From JADHLK01 sp038131695 (GTDB lineage Bacteria > Pseudomonadota > Alphaproteobacteria > Puniceispirillales > Puniceispirillaceae), in NCBI GenBank assembly GCA_038131695.1, contig JAYPQA010000012.1, forward strand, positions 1-42,189: a DNA stretch of 42,189 bases, in the 5' to 3' direction. Positions 9,033-17,030 of the stretch are shown piece by piece; position 1 is the first letter of the stretch; every line of letters starts with the position of its first letter. The position numbers and the translations under genes are program-made. The notes below the pieces were generated by a model, which saw nothing but the letters and a program-made list of their open reading frames with translations, was not told the DNA's origin and ran no database searches.

Positions 9033-10037
9033 TTAGGAGGCGTGCTGGGAAATACCCGGGGCCTCAGGCAGATCAATGCCAAACACGCGCTGGTAATATT
9101 CAGCCAGCGTCGGGCGTTCCACCTCATCACATTTATTCAAAAAGCTGAGCCGGAAACCCAGCGTTATGTCATTGAAAATACGCGCATTTTCAGCCCAGGT
9201 CAAAACAGTTCTGGGGGACATGACAGTGGACAGATCGCCGGCCATAAAGCCCTTGCGGGTCAGGTCTGCCATCCGCACCATCTGCTCAATTTGCTGGCGG
9301 CCTTCCTTATTGTCATAATCCTTTTGCTTGGCCAGAATGATCGCGACCTCATCCTCATGCGGCAGATAATTCAGCGTTGCCACCACAGACCAGCGATCCA
9401 TCTGGCCCTGATTGATTTGCTGCGTGCCGTGATAAAGACCCGTCGTATCCCCCAGCCCGACAGTATTGGCCGTGGCAAACAGCCGGAAAGACGGGTTGGG
9501 ATGAATAACCCGGTTGGTATCCAGCAAGGTCAGCTTGCCATCCACTTCCAGCACCCGCTGGATAACAAACATGACATCGGCGCGCCCGGCATCATATTCA
9601 TCAAAGACCAGCGCGACTGGGTTCTGCAACGCCCAGGGCAGGATGCCTTCCCGGAATTCGGTCACCTGCTTGCCATCGCGCAGCACAATCGCATCGCGGC
9701 CAATCAGGTCAATGCGGCTGACATGGCTGTCCAGATTGATCCGCAGGCAAGGCCAGTTGAGACGCGCGGCCACCTGTTCAATATGGGTGGATTTGCCAGT
9801 GCCGTGATAGCCCTGAATCATCACCCGCCGGTTATGGGCAAAGCCGGCTAGAATGGCCAGCGTGGTATCCTGATCAAACTGGTAATCCGGGTCCAGCACC
9901 GGCACATAATCTGAACTTTCTGAAAAGGCCGGAACCTGCATATCAATATCCAGCCCAAACAGCGTGCGGGCCTCCACCATGCTGTCCGGGGCAGGCAGGC
10001 TGTGGGCCGGGCGGCCTTTCAATGTGTCTTCGGACAT
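9033..10037 (-). CDS. cobS: CobS, AAA+ ATPase subunit of cobaltochelatase
   Basis: MoxR/CobS-type AAA+ ATPase of 334 residues, the ATP-hydrolysing ring partner of CobT. Walker A GYHGTGKST is at about 76-84, Walker B VALVFDEYD at about 141-149, and a sensor-like FATANTVG follows near 187-194. The ATG at 10037 is preceded by a gagagta-type ribosome-binding stretch. It is followed by cobT after 31 bp and preceded by the J-domain gene by 59 bp, all on the minus strand. Confidence 0.95.
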   Translation of the reverse strand: MSEDTLKGRPAHSLPAPDSMVEARTLFGLDIDMQVPAFSESSDYVPVLDPDYQFDQDTTLAILAGFAHNRRVMIQGYHGTGKSTHIEQVAARLNWPCLRINLDSHVSRIDLIGRDAIVLRDGKQVTEFREGILPWALQNPVALVFDEYDAGRADVMFVIQRVLEVDGKLTLLDTNRVIHPNPSFRLFATANTVGLGDTTGLYHGTQQINQGQMDRWSVVATLNYLPHEDEVAIILAKQKDYDNKEGRQQIEQMVRMADLTRKGFMAGDLSTVMSPRTVLTWAENARIFNDITLGFRLSFLNKCDEVERPTLAEYYQRVFGIDLPEAPGISQHAS

Positions 10038-10096
10038 TCTTTACTCTCCAGAATTCGGGGTTGCTGCCGGTTTGCGCGCCGGAAGGGCAGGCTGTA

Positions 10097-10687
10097 TCAC
10101 TGATTGTTTGCCTGCGGGTTTAGCCTTTTTTTGCGCAAAACTGAATAGGCAAGATTGATTTTCTTGAGCGTCTCCTCAGCCCCTGCATCCCCGCCATTAT
10201 GATCAGGATGATAGCGCTTGGCCAATTCATTATAGCGTTGTTTCAGCAGAACCGGATCAGAAACCGGGTCCATGTCAAAGATTTTCCAGGCCTCTTTTTC
10301 CTCTGCATCCATGCCCGCAAAGGCCGTTTCACGGGCCGGGCCTTCTTCAAAAAAGCCGAAACCATCATCAAATTCGGGCGCTCCGCCCTGCCAGCCAGCC
10401 TTGCCAGCCCCGGAGGTGCCAAATTTCCAGCTGGGCCGCTCCCAGGTGGTGGCTTTGCGGATTTCCGCTTCCAGAGCCGGCCCGTTCAGCCCGTCAAAAT
10501 AATTCCAGGCGCGGTTATAATCGCGCACATGATCCAGGCACAGCCAGAGATAATCACGCAAATGCTGGCGATTGCGCGGGGCCGGGTAAAGCCCCTCATT
10601 CGGACAGCCGGGCGTCGCACAGAGCTTGGTATGGGTCGTGCCATCCTCTGGCAGGCTGTTTGTTTTTGGCATCTTTGCAAAACTCAT
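10097..10687 (-). CDS. J-domain (DnaJ-like) protein
   Basis: A 196-residue co-chaperone-like protein. The J domain is C-terminal (about 135-185) with the HPD motif in RYHPDHNGG (160-162), the site that stimulates DnaK ATPase. The N terminus has cysteines 23, 28 and 50 (KLCATPGCPNEG, LWLCLDHV) that could bind metal. There is no Gly/Phe region or DnaJ zinc-finger repeat, so it is a specialised J protein and not DnaJ itself. It is divergent from bolA (54-bp spacer) and heads the cobS-cobT direction, as in many alphaproteobacteria. M6 is an alternative start. Confidence 0.9.
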   Translation of the reverse strand: MSFAKMPKTNSLPEDGTTHTKLCATPGCPNEGLYPAPRNRQHLRDYLWLCLDHVRDYNRAWNYFDGLNGPALEAEIRKATTWERPSWKFGTSGAGKAGWQGGAPEFDDGFGFFEEGPARETAFAGMDAEEKEAWKIFDMDPVSDPVLLKQRYNELAKRYHPDHNGGDAGAEETLKKINLAYSVLRKKRLNPQANNQ

Positions 10688-10741
10688 AAAAACAAACTAA
10701 TTTGGGCAAGCAATGAAAACAAGGGGCAGGAGACAGCCAAA

Positions 10742-11008
10742 ATGACCAGCGGTGCGATTTATCAGCAAATTGAGGCCCGGCTGCAACAGGCTTTTGATCC
10801 TGAAATCCTGATCTTGAAGGATGTCAGCGCTGCCCATGCCGGCCATGCCGGGGCGCGCCCGGGCGGCGAGAGCCATTTTGAGCTGACGATTAAGGCTGCG
10901 CGTTTTGAAGGGCTTGCCCGGCTGGCCGCGCATCGCCTGATAAATGCCGAACTGGCCGATTTGCTGGCCGGGCCGGTGCACGCCCTGCAAATCACCCTGC
11001 ACCGCTAG
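10742..11008 (+). CDS. bolA: BolA family protein
   Basis: An 88-residue BolA/IbaG-like protein from ATG 10742 (MTSGAIYQQI), with a ggag ribosome-binding site 10 bp upstream. Recognisable features are GGESHFELTI (the SHF motif) and the closing VHALQITLH typical of BolA (GVHALSL-like). BolA proteins form Fe-S bridged dimers with monothiol glutaredoxins and act in iron-sulfur handling. The glutaredoxin encoded at 18995-19255 is dithiol (CPYC), so it is probably not the partner. Confidence 0.93.
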   Translation: MTSGAIYQQIEARLQQAFDPEILILKDVSAAHAGHAGARPGGESHFELTIKAARFEGLARLAAHRLINAELADLLAGPVHALQITLHR

Positions 11009-11027
11009 ACAGGCGGGCCGCCTGTCT
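11007..11027. terminator. Perfect inverted repeat between convergent bolA and the DUF2889 gene
   Basis: AGACAGGCGG and its exact complement around a single central G, overlapping the bolA stop codon. There is no T tract. Its place between two convergent genes suggests a bidirectional transcription barrier. Confidence 0.5.
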
Positions 11028-11041
11028 GGTGCGGGCCAGAC

Positions 11042-11596
11042 TCAGCTATCCGGCTTTTCCCAGAATTCCCTGGCCACGGCCCCGCCATCTGCATAGGCAA
11101 GACAGCTATTGCGCATGGCGGTCATATTATCCGGGTTGCTGGTGCGCCCCTCGGCCCGGTTGCGCCGCGCCTGCTCTCCATAAAGGGTTTGATAGGCGGT
11201 TGTGGCCACCGGCCCCATCAGCTCGGTGATATGGGTGCAGCCTGCCGGCCCGCCAATCGCTTTTTGCACGCGCCGCCGCCAGCCCGGCCCAATGGTCAGC
11301 CCGACCAGCCCGGCGATGTTATCGGCCCCTTGCGGGCAAACCGGATAGGGCCCGGCCAGCGTTTCGGCCTCAGCAGCCAGCACCTGCATCTCGCTGTCGA
11401 TGGTCAGCCGCACCCGCATATGGTGATAGGGCTGGTCAGGCCCGACCTCGCCATGTGTTCTGGACGGGAAGGCATAGGTTTTGGCATCTGTGATCTCCCC
11501 CTCAATGTCAAACAGCCCATCTTCCCGGCGATAGCCGCTGCACTGCACGCGGCGATTATGGATCCCTTCCCTTTTGGCAGGCGGACTCAAAGCCAT
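11042..11596 (-). CDS. DUF2889 family protein
   Basis: A 184-residue cytoplasmic-looking protein with the family pattern: an opening IHNRRVQCSGYRREDGLFDIEGEI, a middle MRVRLTIDSEM, CPQGADNIAGLVGLTIGPGW, then CTHITELMGPVATTAYQTL. Family function is unknown; DUF2889 genes often lie near catabolic or transport genes. The start codon overlaps the end of the CBS-domain gene by 10 bp, making it the last gene of the aroK-aroB operon. No signal peptide is visible. Confidence 0.85.
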   Translation of the reverse strand: MALSPPAKREGIHNRRVQCSGYRREDGLFDIEGEITDAKTYAFPSRTHGEVGPDQPYHHMRVRLTIDSEMQVLAAEAETLAGPYPVCPQGADNIAGLVGLTIGPGWRRRVQKAIGGPAGCTHITELMGPVATTAYQTLYGEQARRNRAEGRTSNPDNMTAMRNSCLAYADGGAVAREFWEKPDS

Positions 11597-12939
11597 CTCT
11601 TATCTCCTGTCTTCAGCTGGTCTCTCGCTCGGTGGGCGGTTTTCCGGTTGCCCGGACTGTATTTGCCGGATCGGGCCTTGCGGCCCGGCTTGCCAACCCA
11701 CAGGCGCAGGCTGGTAATCCGGTTGCCCTGCCGGCGGATAACCCGGAAACGAATATGGTGAAAGCGGAATTCCTGACCCGGATCCGGGATCGTCCGGCTT
11801 TCATGCAGCAGCAGCCCGGCCAGCGTCGCCGCCTTGTCATCCGGCAGCTCCAGCCCCAGCGTGCGGTTCAAATCCCGAATCGTCACATTGCCATCGACAA
11901 TCACTGAGCCGTCCGGTTGCTGGGTGAGCCCGGCCAGCTCCTCATCATGTTCATCATCAATATCGCCGACAATTTCTTCCAGAATATCCTCCAGCGTGAC
12001 AATGCCGCGAAAATCACCATATTCATCGACCACAATGGCAAAATGCTCGCGCCGCGCCCGAAAGGCTTGCAGCTGGTCAAACAGGGCGGTGGTTTCCGGG
12101 ATGAAATAAGCCTGCGAGGCAATCTCAGCAACATCCAGCCTGTCCATATCGCGGCCATCTGCCCCCTCAATGGCGCGCAGCAGGTTCTTGACATGCAGCA
12201 CGCCGATAATATTCTCCGGCTTGCCGGCATAGACCGGATGGCGGGTAAAGGGCGAGGTCAGCACAAAGCGCAGCACCGCATCGGGCGGGTCTTCGGCATT
12301 GACCATGGAAACAGCCCCGCGATGCGTCATAATCTGATCAACACTGACCTCCTGCAAATCCAGCACCGAGGCCAGCATGGCATTGCGTTCCCGGTCCTGG
12401 GCATCCTCACTGCCGCGCCCCTGCAAGGCGATCATGCCGCGCAATTCCTCCTCGTCTGTTTCCTCCTGAACCGAGCCGCGGCCCAGCAGCTTGACCGCCA
12501 GCCAGCGCACCGCCACCGACAGCGGCAGCAACAGCCAGAAACAGACCCGCACCAGCGGCGCAATGCGCAGCGCATAGCGGTTGGCATTGTTAAAGGCATA
12601 GCTTTTCGGCAGGACTTCAGCCAGCAACACCAGAACCACCGTCATCGCCAGCGTCGCCACAAAGACCCCGCTATCACCAAACAGCGCAATCGCCGCCGAA
12701 GTCGCCAGCGCCGAGGCCAGCACATTGACCGCATTATTGCCGATCAGCAGCGTGCCTATCAGTGCCTCGCGATCCGAGCGCAGCTGCTCCACCAGTGCCG
12801 CCCGCTTGTTACCATTGCGGGCCAGCTGGTGCATACGGGCATCAGAAGCTGCTGTCAGCGCGGTCTCGGCACTGGAAAAAAAGGCCGAGGCAATGATCAG
12901 CAAGCAAATAGCCAGAGCGATTATCCAAAGTGCTGTCAT
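11587..12939 (-). CDS. CNNM/DUF21 and CBS-pair membrane protein (HlyC/CorC family)
   Basis: A protein of about 450 residues with an N-terminal DUF21 membrane domain (helices at LWIIALAICLLIIASAFF, GTLLIGNNAVNVLASALA, FVATLAMTVVLVLLAEVLP and FWLLLPLSVAVRWLAV), a CBS pair in the middle (VDQIMTHRGAV to GIVTLEDILEEIVGDI) and a CorC_HlyC C-terminal domain (LNRTLGLELPDD). Family members are implicated in magnesium or other divalent cation efflux. ATG 12939 is preferred because it overlaps the aroB stop as ATGA; another in-frame ATG is 15 bp upstream. The tail after GLWV-type residues is basic. Confidence 0.92.
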   Translation of the reverse strand: MTALWIIALAICLLIIASAFFSSAETALTAASDARMHQLARNGNKRAALVEQLRSDREALIGTLLIGNNAVNVLASALATSAAIALFGDSGVFVATLAMTVVLVLLAEVLPKSYAFNNANRYALRIAPLVRVCFWLLLPLSVAVRWLAVKLLGRGSVQEETDEEELRGMIALQGRGSEDAQDRERNAMLASVLDLQEVSVDQIMTHRGAVSMVNAEDPPDAVLRFVLTSPFTRHPVYAGKPENIIGVLHVKNLLRAIEGADGRDMDRLDVAEIASQAYFIPETTALFDQLQAFRARREHFAIVVDEYGDFRGIVTLEDILEEIVGDIDDEHDEELAGLTQQPDGSVIVDGNVTIRDLNRTLGLELPDDKAATLAGLLLHESRTIPDPGQEFRFHHIRFRVIRRQGNRITSLRLWVGKPGRKARSGKYSPGNRKTAHRARDQLKTGDKRWL

Positions 12940-14081
12940 TGCCCCTTTACCCAATCTGCCAGAAAACCGGCCAGCTGGTCGCCGGATATATCCCCGGCCA
13001 CAAACGCCGCGCCAATGCCGCGCACCAGCACCAGCCGCAAATGCCCGTCCCGGACTTTCTTGTCCCGGGCCATATGGCTGGCCAGCCGCTCTGCCAGCCC
13101 GCCCGTATCGCGCAGCCCGGCCGGCAAATCCGCAGCGCTGACCGGCAATCCCATACTGGCCAGATGCTGGCGCACGCGCAAGGCAGATTGTGCCTCACAC
13201 AGCCCCAGCCGGACAGAAAAATCAAACGCCATCACCATGCCGAGGCTGACCGCCTCGCCATGCAGCAGGCGGCCATCATACCCGGCCTCTGCTTCCAGCG
13301 CATGACCGAAACTATGGCCCAGATTCAGCAGCATACGCCGGTCTGATTCGGTTTCATCCGCGCCGACAATCCCAGCTTTCATCTGGCAGGCCCGATAGAC
13401 CGCCCGGCCCAGCACAGCCGGTTCCAGGGCCAGGCATTCTGCGCCATGGACCTCTGCCCAGTCGAAAAAATCAGCATCCCCCAGCAGGCCATATTTCACC
13501 GTCTCGGCATAGCCGGCGCGCAATTCCCGCTCCGGCAGGCTGGCCAGCAGGCTGAGATCGGCCAGCACCGCGCGCGGTTGCCAAAACGCCCCAACCAGAT
13601 TCTTGCCAGCTGGCATATTGATGCCGGTCTTGCCGCCGACTGAGCTGTCAACCTGGGCCAGCAGGCTGGTCGGAATTTGCACAAAATCCACCCCGCGCAG
13701 CAGGCTGGCCGCGGCAAAACCGGTCAAATCACCGACAACGCCGCCGCCAAGGGCGATCAGAACCAGCTGCCTGTCCACCCCCAGCCCCAGCAGCCTGTCC
13801 ATCAAATCTGCATAGCCGGCCATCGATTTGCTGGCTTCCCCGGCCGGTATTTCAAGCTGATCCAGCCGTCTTGTCAGCGGGGCCAGCCGCTCGGCCAGGC
13901 GCGCTGCATAGAGCGGGCCAGTCCGGCTGTCCGAGAGGATCACCACATGGCGGCCAGTCAGCTGGTCTGCCAGCAGCCGGTCTGCCTGATCCAGCAAATT
14001 GCTGCCAATATGGATAGGATAGCTGCGCGGGCCAAGTGCCACCTCAAGGCGGGTTACGTCAGTCTCTGCCATGCCGGTCAT
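12936..14081 (-). CDS. aroB: 3-dehydroquinate synthase
   Basis: Second step of the shikimate pathway: DAHP to 3-dehydroquinate, using NAD and zinc. The 381-residue protein shows IALGGGVVGDLTGFAAAS (NAD binding), PTSLLAQVDSSVGGKTGIN, AETVKYGLLGD and the metal-ligand histidine region LNLGHSFGHALEAE, with HGEAVSLGMV. It overlaps aroK upstream (ATGA at 14078-14081) and the CBS-domain gene downstream. Confidence 0.97.
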   Translation of the reverse strand: MTGMAETDVTRLEVALGPRSYPIHIGSNLLDQADRLLADQLTGRHVVILSDSRTGPLYAARLAERLAPLTRRLDQLEIPAGEASKSMAGYADLMDRLLGLGVDRQLVLIALGGGVVGDLTGFAAASLLRGVDFVQIPTSLLAQVDSSVGGKTGINMPAGKNLVGAFWQPRAVLADLSLLASLPERELRAGYAETVKYGLLGDADFFDWAEVHGAECLALEPAVLGRAVYRACQMKAGIVGADETESDRRMLLNLGHSFGHALEAEAGYDGRLLHGEAVSLGMVMAFDFSVRLGLCEAQSALRVRQHLASMGLPVSAADLPAGLRDTGGLAERLASHMARDKKVRDGHLRLVLVRGIGAAFVAGDISGDQLAGFLADWVKGQ

Positions 14082-14617
14082 GCCTGTTTGCGCTCTGCCC
14101 GCATCAGCTGGCGGCAGAGCTTGTCAAAAGCCTGTTTCTGGGTCAGCCCGTCCGTATCCACAATAATATCTGCTTGCTGGTAATAGCGCTGGCGCTCAAC
14201 AGCCAGACGGCGCATCACCGCCAGCGGGTCCGGCCCGGACAGCAGCGGGCGCGATTGCAGGTTTTCAATGCGTCCCAGCAGCGTTTCCGGGCGGGCGTGC
14301 AGCCAGACTACCAGCGCGTCCTGGCGGATCGCCTGCTGGGTATCCGGCTGGCAAAAAGCGCCGCCACCCGTGGACAGGATAATTGGCGGGCCAGCCAGCA
14401 AGCGGCGAATGACGCGCAGCTCCACCTGCCGGAATTTGGTCTCACCGCCCAGATCAAACATTTCCGGGATGGATAGACCGGCCTCTTCCTCAATCGCGCT
14501 GTCTGAATCGACAAAATCCCAGCCGGTTCGGCTGGCCAACCGCCTGCCCATCCAGCTTTTGCCAGCCCCCATCAACCCCACCAGAGCGATTGATTTTTCT
14601 TGATTTGTTCGCATCAT
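14078..14617 (-). CDS. aroK: Shikimate kinase
   Basis: Phosphorylates shikimate. The 179-residue protein has P-loop GLMGAGKSWMGR, the substrate aspartate in FVDSD, GGGAF (Walker-B-like, shikimate binding) and the LID arginine in SRPLL. It is the first gene of the aroK-aroB-CBS-DUF2889 operon. Two tandem ATGs (14617, 14614) are possible starts. Confidence 0.96.
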   Translation of the reverse strand: MMRTNQEKSIALVGLMGAGKSWMGRRLASRTGWDFVDSDSAIEEEAGLSIPEMFDLGGETKFRQVELRVIRRLLAGPPIILSTGGGAFCQPDTQQAIRQDALVVWLHARPETLLGRIENLQSRPLLSGPDPLAVMRRLAVERQRYYQQADIIVDTDGLTQKQAFDKLCRQLMRAERKQA

Positions 14618-14622
14618 GCCCC

Positions 14623-14652
14623 CTTATAGACATAACCGGGCCACAAGGCCAA
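14623..14652 (-). promoter_or_regulatory. Possible promoter of the aroK operon
   Basis: On the minus strand TTGGCC (14647-14652) and TATAAG (14623-14628) with an 18-bp spacer, a few bases ahead of aroK. The short distance to the start would give a very short leader. Confidence 0.4.
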
Positions 14653-14779
14653 GAGGCAGATAATCAATAAAAAGCGGTCAGGGCTGGCAAAATTGCCCCA
14701 TTCCAGCCATAATCTGGCGTTAGCGTGCCGGTTTCATTCTTCTGGCCGGATTGTCGGCCAGCAGGTTAAAGGGAAAACG

Positions 14780-14824
14780 GATAAAGGGCCAATAGAGAGT
14801 GGGCCAATTGATAAGGGGCCTTTG
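14780..14824. repeat. 15-bp x3 tandem repeat upstream of the 45-residue ORF
   Basis: Units gataaagggccaata, gagagtgggccaatt, gataaggggcctttg in the 272-bp spacer between divergent aroK and the small membrane ORF. The shared core is gggcc. Apart from this tract and the aroK promoter candidate I see nothing definite in 14618-14889. Confidence 0.7.
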
Positions 14825-14889
14825 GACAGATTGCGGACAGGCTATGGCTGTCAGGCACGTAACGGACAAAATATCAGGGTAGGAAGAAA

Positions 14890-15027
14890 ATGAAGCGTCT
14901 TGGTATCAGCATTGTGTTTGTTGCCGTTCTGGGATTGGCCGGGCTGGCCTTTCTGTCCAGCTGGAAGATTCCGGCCCCGGCCCATATGGTTACCAAAGAG
15001 CTGGCAAATGAAAGATTCCAAAAATAA
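14890..15027 (+). CDS. Small single-pass membrane or exported peptide, 45 residues
   Basis: ATG 14890 follows an aggaag ribosome-binding stretch and opens a 45-codon frame: MKRLGISIVFVAVLGLAGLA, then FLSSWKIPAPAHMVTKELAN, then ERFQK. A basic start, one hydrophobic helix of about 20 residues and a short tail with a WKIPAP motif give it the look of a tiny membrane-anchored protein. From memory, similar about 45-residue proteins with W-[DE/K]-IPAP and a terminal RF occur at this spot in other Rhodospirillales; that is recall and not a search result. Its last 20 bp overlap the start of the next gene, suggesting coupling. Confidence 0.65.
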   Translation: MKRLGISIVFVAVLGLAGLAFLSSWKIPAPAHMVTKELANERFQK

Positions 15028-16996
15028 TTTTGTATCCCCGAAATATGTTTTGAAAAAGGGGACTCTCCGGCTGTGTTTCGGGGCGGTGCTGCTGATGGCC
15101 GGGCCTGTGCTGGCCCAGCAGGCCCAGACCGGGTCTGACCCGGATGCGATCATCTATGACAGTAACCAGCTGGCAGACCCGGCAGCGGGCAGCAACGCTG
15201 CGGATAATTCCAGCCTGGCCGAGAACCAGCCGCTGGAACTGATCAAGCTGCTGGATGACAAGCAGCAGGAAACAGACCTCTCCCTGCAACAGTCTGATAG
15301 TGGCCCTGAGGCGCCGCAAACCGTGGCCCCGCAGACCAGCACCCAGCCAGCTGTAATGGAAACACAAGCCGCCCCTCAACCGGCAGTCAGCCCGGCCAGC
15401 CGCGCCCCGCGCATTGGGCGGCGGCCGCTGTCCAGTATCGGGCTGGTGTCGCTGGGGCTGCCGGATGCGCGCAGCATGGCGGACCCGGTTTCCAGCCTTA
15501 TCTGGCGGGGGTCAGAGGCGGCCCGGATAGTCCAGCTTTATCAGCTGGCCCCGCATGATGGCCCGTCAGAGAGTGTGAATGCGCTGGTGCGCGGCCTTGT
15601 GCTGCGTCAGGCGGTGCCGCCGTCCGGGGCTGCCGAGGCCAGCCAGCAATTAATTTCAGCCAGGCTGGATTGGCTGGCGGCGGCTGGCGAATCCACGGCT
15701 CTGGCAGATTTGATCCGCAAATTGCCCGAAGAAGAGGACTGGCTGGACTGGCAACGCTGGCTGGTCAGCTATGAGTTGCTGCTGCGACAGGATAATCAGG
15801 CGTGCGACATGGTCAGCCGCCAGATTCAATCCACCCTGGAAGAGTATTGGCACAAGGCCCAAATCCTGTGCCATCTCTTGGCAGGCAATAATGGGGCGGC
15901 CAGTTTTGCTGCTGATGTGCTGCGTGCCAGCGGCACTGAGGATATGGTGTTCTTCCGCCTGACAGATCAGCTGCTGGGCCGTCCGGCGATGCTGCCTGAC
16001 CGGGCGGATATTTCCGGCCCCTTGCATCTGGCACTGACCGAGGCAGCCCATTTTCCGGCCAGCCGCCAGCAGCTGGCCAGCCTGCCCAATTCCTATTCTG
16101 AGGCGCGCGCCGCCCTGACCTGGCTGGATCGCGAGGCGGCGCTGGATCAGGCGGCCCACCGTATCCGCTCCGGCCAGATGCCCGCCAATAAGGCAGGCGG
16201 CCTGTTGCGCAGCCTCTATGACCCGTCAGTCAGCCTGGTGATGGCGATCAGCCAGCTGGAAGCGGCCACGCCGGATGCTGTGGAGGGGGCCAGTGCCGGG
16301 GTGCTGGCCCAGCTGGCGGGCAGCTTGCTGGAAGGAACGGCCAGCGCTGAATTTGATCTGTTTGTGCGCACGGTCTTTGCTGCCCAGATGCAGGCTGGCA
16401 GTGTCGCTGACTGGCTGCCGGTCTATGGCTGGCTGGTGGATCAGCGCCTCGCGGCTGACGGGTTGCCGGAGCTGGAGGAGCAGGCCCGCGATCTCTATGC
16501 AATGATAAAGGTTCTGGTCGCGGCGGAGGAGCCGCTGATGGCGCAGCTGGACGCGGCTGGCAGCCGGGCAGATTACAGCCAGACGCTGCTGGCCCAGCAG
16601 GCGGGCGCGGTCTGGCCGATGCAGGCGCTCGATGGGCTGGCAGGCTGGCATCTGGCCCCGCTTCTCTCAGCCCTTGGCCAGCAACGCCCGCAGATTGACT
16701 GGTTTGACACGGCAACCGGCCGCGATGGCAAGGGGCGGGCAGAACAGCCTGTCCCGGCCCCGAAAATGCTGGCCGTGAAACAGGTGGCTGAGACAGGCCG
16801 TGTCGGCGAGACAGCCTTGCTGGTTGCCTGGTTGCTGGCGGATCAGGATTTGGCCGCGATGGATAGCCGCCAGCTGGCAGAATTGATGCAGCTGCTGCGC
16901 GCGGCCGGGCTGGAAAATACCGCCCGCAATCTGGGCCGCGATGCCCTGCAGGAAAAATTGCTGGCACTTTTCTGGGAAGCTGAGAAAACTATCTGA
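15008..16996 (+). CDS. Large exported protein of unknown function
   Basis: 662 residues from ATG 15008 (MKDSKNNFVS). The N terminus has a basic stretch and hydrophobic core LRLCFGAVLLMAGPVLAQQA, a likely Sec signal peptide with an ALA-type (VLAQ) cleavage site. Then come a low-complexity Gln/Asp/Pro linker (to about residue 150) and a long Leu/Ala-rich, apparently all-helical domain reminiscent of TPR-like solenoids; I cannot see a defined repeat or catalytic motif. Proteins of this kind occupy the aroK-xerD interval in related genomes and are sometimes labelled antifreeze-glycopeptide-related, a label with no functional weight. It overlaps the small membrane ORF upstream; xerD starts 34 bp downstream. 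Confidence 0.85.
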   Translation: MKDSKNNFVSPKYVLKKGTLRLCFGAVLLMAGPVLAQQAQTGSDPDAIIYDSNQLADPAAGSNAADNSSLAENQPLELIKLLDDKQQETDLSLQQSDSGPEAPQTVAPQTSTQPAVMETQAAPQPAVSPASRAPRIGRRPLSSIGLVSLGLPDARSMADPVSSLIWRGSEAARIVQLYQLAPHDGPSESVNALVRGLVLRQAVPPSGAAEASQQLISARLDWLAAAGESTALADLIRKLPEEEDWLDWQRWLVSYELLLRQDNQACDMVSRQIQSTLEEYWHKAQILCHLLAGNNGAASFAADVLRASGTEDMVFFRLTDQLLGRPAMLPDRADISGPLHLALTEAAHFPASRQQLASLPNSYSEARAALTWLDREAALDQAAHRIRSGQMPANKAGGLLRSLYDPSVSLVMAISQLEAATPDAVEGASAGVLAQLAGSLLEGTASAEFDLFVRTVFAAQMQAGSVADWLPVYGWLVDQRLAADGLPELEEQARDLYAMIKVLVAAEEPLMAQLDAAGSRADYSQTLLAQQAGAVWPMQALDGLAGWHLAPLLSALGQQRPQIDWFDTATGRDGKGRAEQPVPAPKMLAVKQVAETGRVGETALLVAWLLADQDLAAMDSRQLAELMQLLRAAGLENTARNLGRDALQEKLLALFWEAEKTI

Positions 16997-17030
16997 GCAT
17001 CCCTCACAGCCTTTGGGATTGAGCAAGCAC

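Noticed and set aside
14693..14893. Open frame over the 15-bp repeat upstream of the 45-residue ORF (KGPIESGPIDKGPLD)
   Set aside because: The apparent peptide repeat is just the DNA repeat translated; there is no ribosome-binding site and the better-supported small ORF overlaps its end.
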